The translations under genes were made by a program, and so were the position numbers. This document shows positions 14,712 to 23,708 of a stretch of DNA of 26,756 nt, one piece after another. Location of the stretch: contig JAVVVI010000032.1 of the NCBI GenBank assembly GCA_036652735.1, forward strand, positions 1-26,756, read 5' to 3'. The notes under the pieces are model-generated. The model was not told where the DNA came from and made no database searches. It worked only from the letters and a program-made list of their open reading frames with translations. This DNA is from JAGOGN01 sp036652735 (GTDB lineage Bacteria; Bacillota; Clostridia; Lachnospirales; Lachnospiraceae). Within the stretch, counting starts at the first letter, position 1, and each line of letters opens with the position of its first letter.

Positions 14712-16403
14712 TTATACCTGCGTCATATTCCTATGAAGAAGCTCATGCTCTTTTCCCTTCAGTAATCCTGAATAAAGCTGTGCAACCAAAGGATTTTCTG
14801 TTGATTTTTTAATCTGTGTATTCACATCGGAATCATAAAGTCCCTTTAATCTGGCCTGTCTGGTATGCTCACTTCCGGCTGGCTGACCACCACCCATAAT
14901 ACAGCCTCTGCGGCAAGCCATGACCTCTACAAAATCATATTCTGCTTCACCACTTTGGATTTTCCCAATTAATTTTTCTGCATTACCAAGACCACTGACA
15001 ATGGCTGCTTTAATCTCCCGTCCATTAAAGTCAAATGAAATTTCTTTTATTCCCTCTTCTCCACGAACTCCACTGGTACGTATCATTTCCATATCTGCTC
15101 TGGAATGACCTTCTGAGAGTCTGCGCAGTACCGCTTCCGTTACCCCGCCGGTGACACCAAAGATAACACCTGCTCCGGATCCGATTCCAAATGGCATATC
15201 ACAAGCTTCTAACTCCACTTCCTGGAATTTAATACCGCTTCGTTCAATCATCGTAACCAGTTCTGTCGTTGTTATAACATAATCTACGTCTTGTTTTCCA
15301 TTGGTGTAGGATTCTTTTCTGAGAATTTCTTCTTTTTTTGCTGTACAAGGCATAATGGAGATGGATACTATTTTCTTACCCTCGTTATGGCTTGGATCTG
15401 AAAAATATTCTCTTAAAACTGCACCAAACATCTGCTGTGGAGATCTGCAGGTTGATACATGTTCCAGCAGTTCCGGATGTCTGTTCTCGCAATATTTCAT
15501 CCACCCCGGACAGCAGGATGTAAAGAGTGGAAGCTTTCCTCCTCCTGCCAGGCGATTTAGGAATTCCTGTGATTCTTCAATTACCGTAAGATCGGCTCCA
15601 TAGGTAGTATCATATACTTCATCTACGCCCATTCGATGTAATATGGATACGATTTTCCCCATCACATTCTCACCTTCCGGCAATGTAAACTGATCTCCCA
15701 CTGCCACACGTACTGCAGGTGCAATTTGAGCAATTACTTTTGTATTCTTATCTGCAATTGCATCCCATACCAGATCAATATTAGTCTTAATACTAATTGC
15801 TCCTGTTGGACATACAATACGGCATTGTCCGCAATTGACACACTCGGTCTCTGAGATTGGTTTGTTAAATGCCGGAGCCACAATTGCCTCCGTTCCTCTG
15901 TATGCAAAATCAATCGCATTTACATTTTGCACATTATCACACATACGCACACAGTCTCCACAAAGAATACATTTATTCGGATCTCTTATGATTGCAGGAG
16001 AGGTTCGGTCAATTGGATGTTTTTCCTTGGTATATTCAAATCTTACTTCCTGCACGCCTACCATCTGTGCTAGTTTTTGCAGCTGACAGGTTCCTGTTTT
16101 CGTACAGGTCGTACAATCTCTGTCATGAGATGCCAGTAACATCTCTATAATCATTTTTCTATATTTCATTAAACGGCGGGTATGTGTATAAATCACCATT
16201 CCATCTCTTGGTTTTTCTGAACAGGAGGCAAACGTCTTTCCTCTGTCATCTTCCACTGTGCACAATCTACAGGCTCCATAGATTGATAACTCTGAATTAT
16301 AACACAGCGTCGGAAGCTCAATTCCTGCTTTTTGGATTACTGTCAGTACATTTTTTTCGTCCGTAAATTCGGTCTTACGTCCATTTATCGTCATAAATCC
16401 CAT
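14712..16403 (-). CDS. hydA: [FeFe] hydrogenase catalytic subunit, group A3-like
   Basis: This cytoplasmic enzyme reduces protons to H2, probably with ferredoxin and NADH together as donors in a HydABC complex. The 563-aa protein has a 2Fe-2S domain (C34, C45, C48, C61), a His-ligated 4Fe-4S cluster (H93, C97, C100, C106) and two ferredoxin clusters (C145/148/151/155 and C188/191/194/198). The H-cluster motifs are TSCCPGW (C297 proton relay, C298 ligand), MPCTAKKEE (C353) and EVMACRRGCIMGGGQP (C497, C501). E277, E280 and S321 match the proton path known from CpI. The start follows GGGGG; an ATG three codons on is an alternative. It begins 14 bases after hydB. The maturation genes hydE, hydF and hydG are not in the window. 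Bifurcation is inferred from the trimer, not provable here. Confidence 0.96.
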   Translation of the reverse strand: MGFMTINGRKTEFTDEKNVLTVIQKAGIELPTLCYNSELSIYGACRLCTVEDDRGKTFASCSEKPRDGMVIYTHTRRLMKYRKMIIEMLLASHDRDCTTCTKTGTCQLQKLAQMVGVQEVRFEYTKEKHPIDRTSPAIIRDPNKCILCGDCVRMCDNVQNVNAIDFAYRGTEAIVAPAFNKPISETECVNCGQCRIVCPTGAISIKTNIDLVWDAIADKNTKVIAQIAPAVRVAVGDQFTLPEGENVMGKIVSILHRMGVDEVYDTTYGADLTVIEESQEFLNRLAGGGKLPLFTSCCPGWMKYCENRHPELLEHVSTCRSPQQMFGAVLREYFSDPSHNEGKKIVSISIMPCTAKKEEILRKESYTNGKQDVDYVITTTELVTMIERSGIKFQEVELEACDMPFGIGSGAGVIFGVTGGVTEAVLRRLSEGHSRADMEMIRTSGVRGEEGIKEISFDFNGREIKAAIVSGLGNAEKLIGKIQSGEAEYDFVEVMACRRGCIMGGGQPAGSEHTRQARLKGLYDSDVNTQIKKSTENPLVAQLYSGLLKGKEHELLHRNMTQV

Positions 16404-16417
16404 TTTATTTCTACCCC

Positions 16418-18283
16418 CTACTCTTCAATATAGATTGCGCCGAATGCACAATTATCAATACAAGCTCCACACTTAATGCATTTGTCAAAATCAATGGTAA
16501 ATGGTTGCTTGATTATACCTGATATTGCATTGGCAGGGCAGTTCTTTGCACACTTGCTGCAGCCCTTACACAGATCTGCATTAATTTTAAATTTACGAAG
16601 TGCCGGGCAGACATGTGCCGGACATTTTTTCTCACGAATATGTGCCAAATATTCTTCTCTGAAGGCATGAACCGTGCTGATTACAGGTTTCGGTGCAGAT
16701 TTTCCCAATCCACAGAGAGCCGTTGATTCGATCATATCCGCCAGTTCCTCCAACAGATCCAGATCTTCTTCTCTGCCATGTCCGTTTACAATGCGTTCAA
16801 GAATCTCTAACATTCTCTTTGTGCCTTCCCTGCATGGAACGCATTTTCCGCAGCTTTCCCTTTGGGTGAAATTCATAAAGAAGCGCGCTACCTCTACCAT
16901 ACAGGTATCCTCGTCCATAACCACCAATCCGCCGGAACCAATCATTGCACCGATTTTCTCCAGAGAATCAAAGTCCATAGGACTGTCTAACTGGCTTTCT
17001 ACCAAACATCCACCGCTTGGTCCTCCAATTTGTACTGCCTTAAATTTCTTGTCATTGGGAATTCCACCACCAATCTCATAGATCACTTCTCGTAGGGTAA
17101 TGCCCATTGGAACCTCAATTAATCCGGTATTTCTTACATTTCCGGTTAATGCAAAAGCCTTTGTTCCCGGTGATGTCTCTGTTCCAATACCTCTATACCA
17201 CTTTGCACCATTTAACACAATCATGGATACATTTGCATAGGTCTCTACATTGTTTAATACCGTCGGCTTTCCAAATAATCCCTGTTCTACTGTTCTTGGT
17301 GGTTTTACTCGTGGCATTCCTCTTTTTCCTTCAATGGATGCCGTAAGTGCACTTCCTTCACCACATACGAATGCACCCGCACCACGATTGATATGTAACT
17401 TAAAGCAAAACTCTGTACCAAGTATATGGTCGCCAAGAATTCCAAGTTCCTCCGCCTGTGTAATGGCAATCTGGAGTCTGCGAATTGCCAGTGGGTATTC
17501 TGCACGGACATATATATAACCTTCCTGTGCGCCTACTGCATAGGCTGCAAGCATCATTCCCTCAATCATGCGATGAGGATCTCCCTCCATAACACTTCGG
17601 TCCATAAATGCTCCCGGATCTCCTTCGTCACCATTACATACTACGTAACGAATCTTCTCCTGCTGATTTGCAACTTGTGACCATTTTCTCCCTGTTGGGA
17701 ATCCGGCTCCACCTCGTCCTCTTAATTTTGCTTCATTAATACTGTCAATTACCTGCTGTGGTGTTAAATCAAACAATGCTTTTTCCAGCGCCTTGTATGC
17801 ACCCACTGCAACTGCATCTTGAATATGCTCTGCATCAATATGTCCACAATTTTTTAAAACAAGACGCGTCTGCTTTGCATAGAATGGAATTTCTTCCTGT
17901 GATGGATAAATCACACCGTCCATTTGGTAAAGCAGTCGTTCTACCTTTTCTCCTCTTAAAACCGTTTTGTGGTATATTTCCTCGCAATCATCTAACTGTA
18001 CCTTAAGATATAAAAAATTATATGGTTCAATTCGAACCAATGGTCCCATTTCACAAAATCCATGACACCCACTCTTTTTAACACTTGCAATTCCTTCACC
18101 GATTTTAACTTCAACGGACTCATTTCCCGCTGTTAATTCTGTGAATTTTTCGAATAATTTGTCTGCACCCCCAGCCAAACATCCGGTTCCTCCACAAATT
18201 AAAATCCTACATTTTTCAGTAGCATATCTCTGTTCACACTCCGCACGAAATGCAGAAAGTTCACCTTCATTCGTCAGCTTCAT
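16418..18283 (-). CDS. hydB: Hydrogenase NADH-binding flavoprotein subunit (NuoF-like)
   Basis: This is the diaphorase subunit that would bind FMN and NAD(H) and pass electrons to HydA (621 aa). A thioredoxin-like 2Fe-2S domain opens it (C30, C35, C73, C77). The FMN/NADH motif GRGGAGFPTGRKW is at 189-201, and GAGAFVCGEGSAL at 301-313 replaces the more usual CGEETAL of NuoF. The 4Fe-4S cluster uses C478, C481, C484 and C524. Two further clusters sit in a C-terminal ferredoxin domain (C572/575/578/582 and C602/605/608/612). This architecture matches HydB of trimeric bifurcating hydrogenases and NfnF/NuoF relatives. The ATG lies inside the end of hydC (17-base overlap) with AAGGAGG in hydC, indicating translational coupling. 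Confidence 0.95.
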   Translation of the reverse strand: MKLTNEGELSAFRAECEQRYATEKCRILICGGTGCLAGGADKLFEKFTELTAGNESVEVKIGEGIASVKKSGCHGFCEMGPLVRIEPYNFLYLKVQLDDCEEIYHKTVLRGEKVERLLYQMDGVIYPSQEEIPFYAKQTRLVLKNCGHIDAEHIQDAVAVGAYKALEKALFDLTPQQVIDSINEAKLRGRGGAGFPTGRKWSQVANQQEKIRYVVCNGDEGDPGAFMDRSVMEGDPHRMIEGMMLAAYAVGAQEGYIYVRAEYPLAIRRLQIAITQAEELGILGDHILGTEFCFKLHINRGAGAFVCGEGSALTASIEGKRGMPRVKPPRTVEQGLFGKPTVLNNVETYANVSMIVLNGAKWYRGIGTETSPGTKAFALTGNVRNTGLIEVPMGITLREVIYEIGGGIPNDKKFKAVQIGGPSGGCLVESQLDSPMDFDSLEKIGAMIGSGGLVVMDEDTCMVEVARFFMNFTQRESCGKCVPCREGTKRMLEILERIVNGHGREEDLDLLEELADMIESTALCGLGKSAPKPVISTVHAFREEYLAHIREKKCPAHVCPALRKFKINADLCKGCSKCAKNCPANAISGIIKQPFTIDFDKCIKCGACIDNCAFGAIYIEE

Positions 18284-18758
18284 TTGCTTCCCTCCTTAAC
18301 TCTTCAATCAATTCCTTTACCCGTTCCGGTGTCATTTTACCATACACCTTGTCATTGATTGTAATTGCAGGTGCAAGTCCACATGCCCCCAAACAGGAAA
18401 CCGTCTCAACCGTAAAAAGCATATCTTCGGTGGTATGTTTTTTTTGACTCAGTCCCAGTGTCTTGTAAAAAGCATCCATAATCGGACCCGATTTACGTAC
18501 ATGACAGGCCGTGCCGTCGCATACCTTTATGATATATCTTCCCTTTTCCTCAAAAGAAAAATTCTCATAAAAACTGGCAACACTAAAGGCTTTTGTCTCT
18601 GTAATTCCAATTTTTTCTGCCACATAAGTAAGCAGTTCAGGCGGAAGGTAACGAAACACATTCTGAATGTCCTGAATAATTGGAATCAGAGATCTTTCTT
18701 CGCAGGAATGCGTAGCAATAATCTCATCTGTTTTTTCATAAAAACTGCTGTCCAACAT
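18267..18758 (-). CDS. hydC: Hydrogenase 2Fe-2S subunit (NuoE-like)
   Basis: This is the small electron-transfer subunit of the hydrogenase complex (163 aa). It has a helical N-terminal domain and a thioredoxin-like 2Fe-2S fold with the four cysteines C80 and C85 (CDGTACHV) and C122 and C126 (CLGACGLAP), spaced as in NuoE and HydC. First in the order hydC-hydB-hydA, it has GGGGG seven bases before the ATG. The 3' end overlaps hydB by 17 bases. Upstream lie a -10 element and several dyads shared with the end of a LysR gene. Confidence 0.95.
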   Translation of the reverse strand: MLDSSFYEKTDEIIATHSCEERSLIPIIQDIQNVFRYLPPELLTYVAEKIGITETKAFSVASFYENFSFEEKGRYIIKVCDGTACHVRKSGPIMDAFYKTLGLSQKKHTTEDMLFTVETVSCLGACGLAPAITINDKVYGKMTPERVKELIEELRREANEADE

Positions 18759-18826
18759 AAAATATCCCCCTTCATAATAACCAAAATTCCATCTGATAAT
18801 TTTTTGTCAATATACTATCCAAAAGC

Positions 18827-18882
18827 ATTATAACAGTAATATCCGAGCCATGGAAGTTCATTTATCATATATCGGTTATATG
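18827..18882 (-). promoter_or_regulatory. hydCBA promoter and candidate LysR activator site
   Basis: TGTTATAAT (extended -10; TATAAT at 18832-18827) has no good -35, as expected of an activated promoter. The start would be near 18820. A perfect dyad CATATA-N5-TATATG at 18866-18882 centres about 55 bases upstream, where LysR regulators usually bind. It contains ATAT-N7-ATAT, a T-N11-A type box. A TTGACA at about 18811-18806 has no partner -10 at a normal distance. Confidence 0.55.
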
Positions 18883-18980
18883 TTTTTTTATATAGCGCTA
18901 TGGGTTTCTGTGTTTCGTTTGTATTGGACAAACAGTTGTCTTTCTTGGGTGGAATTTCCACTGTTTTTTGGGATTTTTGC

Positions 18981-19012
18981 AAAAAAAATACCCCGGAAAT
19001 TATAATTCCGGG
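18981..19012 (-). terminator. Terminator of the lysR gene, overlapping its stop codon
   Basis: CCCGGAA (19012-19006) pairs with TTCCGGG (18998-18992) around a 7-nt loop, followed by GTA and eight U. The lysR stop (19002-19000) lies in the loop. It separates lysR from hydCBA, so the two are separate transcripts. Confidence 0.9.
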
Positions 19013-19932
19013 ATAGATTCTTTTAACACGTTCTGTAATTCTTCCATAAATAAAAGTTCTTCTGTGGTAAATGGATGTCCTTTTCGAAATACAATCACGT
19101 CACGCATATCTCGGTCCATAAAGCTACAGGGAATCGTTGCCAAACCATTTCTCTCTAAGAGCGTTTCCGGCATTGGTGCCACCCACATAAAGGTGTTTTC
19201 CACTTGAATTAAAAGATCAAACTGAGATGCTCTGTCGTAGACATAAATCTTTTTTTGCGTCACAGTTTTTGAATTGCCTACTGAAACATCCACACTCTCT
19301 CCATTTGGCAGAACATTATCTCCCCGCACCACTTCAATACAGGTTTCTAAATCACTGGGTAGCACTTCCTCTTTATTTAACAATCTGGACTTTGCTGAAA
19401 CAAGAAGTTGGTATGAAAAATCCAATAATTTTCGACTCTCAAGCTCTTTTAGCTGAAATAAAGATTGAAAATATTCTTCAAACCGAACATTATAGCGAAT
19501 AACAGCAAGGGAGGAAGTCTGATCCTCCACTTGCTTAATTGCATTCACTGTTCCCGTTTCATCTACGTGAATCAGTAGTTTTTCCGCTCCCTGCTTGCCT
19601 GCTACATAATTGGTAAAGCCATGGGAGATATAACTGGCTCTGGGAATGGAGATCTTTAGTTCAGCCCGCTGTTCTTCGCTTACGGCATATTTGCTCTTTA
19701 ATTCGTCCAGTTTTTTTATAATTGCTTCTGCTTCTTCCAAAAAAGCCTGTCCTTCCTTGGTGGCTTCTACTCCTCTGGAGGAACGTTTGAAAATCTGTAT
19801 TCCACAGCTTGCCTCAAGCTCTTTTATGGATTTACTTAAATTGGGCTGTGCTACATAGAGGGACTTTGCTGCCTTGCTTATGGATTTCTTTTTATGGATT
19901 TCAAGGGCATACCTAAGATTCTGAATATTCAT
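19000..19932 (-). CDS. LysR-type transcriptional regulator upstream of hydCBA
   Basis: The 310-aa regulator has a helix-turn-helix at about residues 16-36 (ISKAAKSLYVAQPNLSKSI) and an effector-binding domain at about 90-300 that is rather divergent. The start has GAGGA seven bases before the ATG. It is encoded on the same strand as, and directly upstream of, the hydrogenase genes, and its terminator plus a 190-base dyad-rich region separate them. Control of hydCBA is a reasonable inference from position. The signal sensed is unknown. The 97-base gap behind it (19933-20029) shows no confident promoter or pepP terminator. Confidence 0.88.
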   Translation of the reverse strand: MNIQNLRYALEIHKKKSISKAAKSLYVAQPNLSKSIKELEASCGIQIFKRSSRGVEATKEGQAFLEEAEAIIKKLDELKSKYAVSEEQRAELKISIPRASYISHGFTNYVAGKQGAEKLLIHVDETGTVNAIKQVEDQTSSLAVIRYNVRFEEYFQSLFQLKELESRKLLDFSYQLLVSAKSRLLNKEEVLPSDLETCIEVVRGDNVLPNGESVDVSVGNSKTVTQKKIYVYDRASQFDLLIQVENTFMWVAPMPETLLERNGLATIPCSFMDRDMRDVIVFRKGHPFTTEELLFMEELQNVLKESIPEL

Positions 19933-20029
19933 ATTTTATTCCTCTGCTATCCTAAAAAACACCCTGGGAAAGCTCTGTCACTGCTATCGACAATACTCTA
20001 TTTTTACTCCTATACATACACCTGCATGT

Positions 20030-21820
20030 TTAGATTGCTCTTGTATACTGTTTTAACCATTCATTTTCTTCCGCAGTCATATATGGTGAAATTGTATTGT
20101 AAACCATTGCGTGATATTCATTCAGACGTTTTTTCTCGGTTTTCGTTAATTCCTCCACATCAATGGCATCCAAATCAATTGGTGCAAACGTAATGGTTTC
20201 AAAGTTCATAAACTGACCATACTCATTTTTCTCTGCTTCACGGCAAACCAATTCATTTTCAATACGAATACCATATTTTCCATCCAGATAAATTCCTGGT
20301 TCATCTGTGGTAATGCTTCCTGCTTCCAGAACAGCACTGTCATTTCTCTCTGCTACAATTCTCCAGCGGAAGCCCTGTGGTCCTTCATGAACATTTAATA
20401 AATAACCTACTCCATGGCCGGTTCCGCATTTATAATCAAGACCCATATCCCACATTGGTCCTCTGGCAAGAATATCTAAATTCTGTCCGGAACAACCATG
20501 AAGGAATTTTGCTGCTCCCAGTCCCATACATGCACGAACGACTGTTGTAAAATGCAGACGCTGTTCCTGGGAAATTGGTCCCAGTGCCATGGTTCTTGTA
20601 ATATCTGTGGTTCCTTCATAGTAATGGCCACCGGAATCAACCAGTAAAAATCCTTCCGGTTTTAATTCAGCAAACGCTTCCGGTTTTGCTTGATAATGCA
20701 TCATTGCTGCATTTGGTCCATAGGCACAAATGGTGTCAAAGCTCAGTTCAAGGAAATGATCCTGTGCTCTTCTGCAGCCTTCCAAATAATCGGATGCCAT
20801 TAATTCATCCATTGGAATCTTGCCAATATTTGTTTTTAACCAATACATGAATTTGGTGAATGCTACACCATCCTTTACATGTGCTGCAATGGTATTTTTT
20901 ATTTCAATATCATTCTTAATGGATTTCATCTTTGTGGATGGATTTGGGCAGTCTACAATTTCAATTCCTTTTTGAAGTGCAGAGGTAATATTAAAGTTTG
21001 CTTCTGCCTTATGAAGCATTACACGGTCTTCTTTGTGTAAGGTGGATACAAAGCTGTATATCTCTTCATAATCCTTAATTGTAACCTGATTATCTTCTAA
21101 ATATTTTCTAGTGTCAGTTGTTAACACTTCGCTGTTTAAAAATAGGTAGCACTCACTTTTCGTAACTACCACGAAAGAAAGAACAACCGGAACACATGCA
21201 ATATCATTTCCTCTAATATTCAGCAGCCAGGCGATGTCATACAGACAGGTTAAAATATGGGTATTGGCTTTTGCCTTTTCCATCTCTGCTCTTACTCTTT
21301 TAAGCTTACTCTGAGTGGATTCACCTGCATACTTCTCTTCTAACACAAAAATTGGTTCTTTTGGAAGTTGTGGACGATCCTGCCAGATAAGATCAATTAA
21401 ATCTTCTTTTGCATAAACCGTACCTTCTTTTTCTTCTGCAATTTTCTTGTAGGTCTCTCCCGACTGGGTATTCACTACACGGCCATCAAATCCAATACAG
21501 CCACCTTTTTTGAGGGATTTCTTCATATATTCTCCAACGGTTGGAACGCCTTCTTCACCCATGCGAAATAGTGTTACGGTGCTTCCCTCTAGCTGTGCAG
21601 CTGCCTGAAGAAAATATCTTCCATCTGTCCAGAGTCCGGCTTCGTCCATTGTGATTACCGCCGTTCCTGCAGAACCTGTAAATCCGCTGATAAAACGTCT
21701 TGCCTTAAAATACTCGCCTACGTACTCCGATTCATGAAAATCAGAAGTTGGAACAACATAAATATCAATCCCTCTCTTCTTCATTTCCTCTCTTAATTGT
21801 TTTAATCTTTCCTTTACCAT
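20030..21820 (-). CDS. pepP: Xaa-Pro aminopeptidase (aminopeptidase P, M24B)
   Basis: This is a cytoplasmic dimetal peptidase that removes N-terminal residues before proline. At 596 aa it is the long, three-domain form like eukaryotic XPNPEP1 rather than the 440-aa E. coli enzyme. Two creatinase-like N-terminal domains span about 1-300 and a pita-bread catalytic domain follows. Metal ligands are D395 (VDSGGHY), D406 (TTDITRT), H469 (GTGHGVGYLLNVHEG), E507 (TTDEPGIY) and E521 (RIENELV), with spacing like the human enzyme. AGGAGG lies six bases before the ATG. It starts 31 bases after pyruvate kinase with no terminator between, so the two are probably one transcript. Confidence 0.95.
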   Translation of the reverse strand: MVKERLKQLREEMKKRGIDIYVVPTSDFHESEYVGEYFKARRFISGFTGSAGTAVITMDEAGLWTDGRYFLQAAAQLEGSTVTLFRMGEEGVPTVGEYMKKSLKKGGCIGFDGRVVNTQSGETYKKIAEEKEGTVYAKEDLIDLIWQDRPQLPKEPIFVLEEKYAGESTQSKLKRVRAEMEKAKANTHILTCLYDIAWLLNIRGNDIACVPVVLSFVVVTKSECYLFLNSEVLTTDTRKYLEDNQVTIKDYEEIYSFVSTLHKEDRVMLHKAEANFNITSALQKGIEIVDCPNPSTKMKSIKNDIEIKNTIAAHVKDGVAFTKFMYWLKTNIGKIPMDELMASDYLEGCRRAQDHFLELSFDTICAYGPNAAMMHYQAKPEAFAELKPEGFLLVDSGGHYYEGTTDITRTMALGPISQEQRLHFTTVVRACMGLGAAKFLHGCSGQNLDILARGPMWDMGLDYKCGTGHGVGYLLNVHEGPQGFRWRIVAERNDSAVLEAGSITTDEPGIYLDGKYGIRIENELVCREAEKNEYGQFMNFETITFAPIDLDAIDVEELTKTEKKRLNEYHAMVYNTISPYMTAEENEWLKQYTRAI

Positions 21821-21851
21821 TACAAACCTCCTAAATTTATCTAGTAGCTTA

Positions 21852-23600
21852 TCAATTACAGCTTACTACTCCTTTTTTACTATCCAGAACTACAACAGAA
21901 CCGGACTTTAGTACCTTGGTGGCATCCTTAGCTCCCAGTATAACCGGAAGTTCCAAGCTAAGTCCCACAATAGAAGCATGAGAATGTTCTCCTGCCGCCT
22001 CAACAATAAGACCTGCTGCCTCTTTCATCTGAGGTATCATGTCATTGGTTGTTTCCTTCACTACAATAATATCTCCGGGCTTGAACTGTTTTTTCAACTG
22101 CTCCGGACTGTCTGAAACGCATAAACTGCCGGTAACGGATTTCTCGCCCACACCTTTTCCGGTAATCAATATGTGCCCAGCTACATGAACTTTAATTAAA
22201 TTCGTGGTACCTGAGACTCCTACCGGAACCCCCGCTGTAATCACCACAATATCCCCTGATGAAATAAGTCCCAGTTTTTCAGCCATATCTACCGATCCAT
22301 CAAACAAATCATTGGCATTGGTCTGCTCCTTCAGCAAAAGTGGAATCACACCCCAGGACATATTTAACTGTCGGCATACCGTTTCGGATACACTGCAGCA
22401 TATAATTGGGCAAGGTGGTCTATATTTTGATATCATGCGTGCTGTTCGTCCGGATCTGGATACCGTAATAATGGCCTTGGCACTAAGATCCATTGCGGTC
22501 ATACAGGTGGCATGAGATATAGCATTGGTAATATCCGGATTCTCCATCGTATCTCTCTGTTTAAATCTGGATGCATAATTAATACTTTCTTCTGTTCTTA
22601 TTGCTATTTTAACCATCGTCTTTAAAGCCTCTATCGGATAAAGGCCTGCTGCCGTCTCGCCGGAAAGCATAATTGCACTGGTTCCATCAAAAATCGCATT
22701 GGCAACATCTGTGGTCTCTGCTCTGGTTGGTCTTGGATTCTTAATCATTGAATCTAACATCTGTGTTGCAGTAATAACCTGTTTTCCTGCATTATATACT
22801 TTCTTAATAATCATTTTCTGAATTAAAGGAACCTCTTCAAATGGAATCTCCACACCCATATCGCCACGGGCTACCATAATCCCGTCCGTAACACGTATAA
22901 TCTCATCCATATTCTCAACGCCCTGCATATTCTCGATCTTGGCAATTATATGCATTCCCTCGCAGCCCTTCTCATCCAGAATGTTGCGGATCTCCAGAAT
23001 ATCTTCTGCGGAACGAACAAAGGATGCTGCTATAAAATCAAAGTTATGTTCAATTCCAAATACAATATCCTCATAATCTTTTGGGCTGATATATGGCATG
23101 CTTAATTCTATATTTGGTACGTTTACACCCTTTTTATTGGATATTATTCCATCATTTAAGACTTTGCAGATAATATCCTGTCCCAGAATCTCTTCCACCA
23201 CCATCTCAATTAAACCATCATCAATTAAAATAGTTGTTCCTACGCAAATGTCTTTCACTAATTCCTTATATGTTATTGAAACCCTGGTTCCATCTCCTAA
23301 AATGTCTTCTGTGGTTAAAATAAAGGTCTCCCCGGCTTTTAACTCTGCTTTTCCCTCTTTAAGATCCCCAATTCGGATCTCCGGTCCCTTCGTATCCAAT
23401 AGTGCAGCGATTGGCTTCCCAATCTCTTCTCTTAACGTAACCAGCTGGCTGTAGCGTCTTAATTGTTCTTCATGAGTTCCATGGGAAAAGTTAAATCGTG
23501 CGACATCCATACCATTCTCAATTAGCTGCCGAAGTATATTTTCCCGATCCGTTGCCGGTCCTAAAGTACACACAATCTTTGTTTTTCGTTTTGCTGTCAT
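21852..23600 (-). CDS. pyk: Pyruvate kinase with C-terminal PEP-utiliser domain
   Basis: It converts phosphoenolpyruvate and ADP to pyruvate and ATP, the last step of glycolysis (582 aa). The substrate-binding segments RKTKIVCTLGPA, RFNFSHG, LLDTKGPEIR, AKIEN, ARGDMGVEIP and ATQMLDSM are all present. The last 100 residues form the extra domain related to PEP-synthase/EI phosphohistidine domains (GEHSHASIVGLSL, His541), as in Bacillus pyruvate kinase. I chose the ATG at 23600, with GAGGG ten bases upstream. An ATG at 23609 is only one base from that site. A GTG at 23648 lies upstream of the predicted -10, so it cannot be used from that promoter. Confidence 0.96.
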   Translation of the reverse strand: MTAKRKTKIVCTLGPATDRENILRQLIENGMDVARFNFSHGTHEEQLRRYSQLVTLREEIGKPIAALLDTKGPEIRIGDLKEGKAELKAGETFILTTEDILGDGTRVSITYKELVKDICVGTTILIDDGLIEMVVEEILGQDIICKVLNDGIISNKKGVNVPNIELSMPYISPKDYEDIVFGIEHNFDFIAASFVRSAEDILEIRNILDEKGCEGMHIIAKIENMQGVENMDEIIRVTDGIMVARGDMGVEIPFEEVPLIQKMIIKKVYNAGKQVITATQMLDSMIKNPRPTRAETTDVANAIFDGTSAIMLSGETAAGLYPIEALKTMVKIAIRTEESINYASRFKQRDTMENPDITNAISHATCMTAMDLSAKAIITVSRSGRTARMISKYRPPCPIICCSVSETVCRQLNMSWGVIPLLLKEQTNANDLFDGSVDMAEKLGLISSGDIVVITAGVPVGVSGTTNLIKVHVAGHILITGKGVGEKSVTGSLCVSDSPEQLKKQFKPGDIIVVKETTNDMIPQMKEAAGLIVEAAGEHSHASIVGLSLELPVILGAKDATKVLKSGSVVVLDSKKGVVSCN

Positions 23601-23638
23601 ATTTTCCATGCCCTCACAATCTTTTTTTACATAGGTGT

Positions 23639-23644
23639 ATTGTA
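23639..23644 (-). promoter_or_regulatory. pyk-pepP promoter (-10)
   Basis: TACAAT preceded by TGT is an extended -10 element; the -35 position holds only a T-rich run at the end of the htrA terminator. The predicted start is near 23632, about 30 bases before the pyk ATG. The -10 is flanked by GTGT and ACAC, a small dyad. Confidence 0.6.
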
Positions 23645-23656
23645 ACACATTTTTAC

Positions 23657-23703
23657 AAAAAAAAGAAGAAAAACAGTACGAAGTTTTATTTCTCCGTACT
23701 GTT
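23657..23703 (-). terminator. htrA terminator
   Basis: AACAGTACGGAG (23703-23692) pairs with CTTCGTACTGTT with one G-U, a 12-bp stem around an 8-nt A/T loop, followed by T5-C-TTC-T8. It lies six bases after the htrA stop. Confidence 0.93.
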
Positions 23704-23708
23704 TATTT

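Noticed and set aside
20000..20029. Small hairpin (ACATGC with GTATGT) after pepP.
   Set aside because: It has only six pairs with one G-U and no T run, so it is not a supported terminator.
23601..23648. GTG start adding 16 residues to pyruvate kinase.
   Set aside because: It lies upstream of the predicted -10 and has no ribosome binding site; the family begins near KRKTKIVCT.
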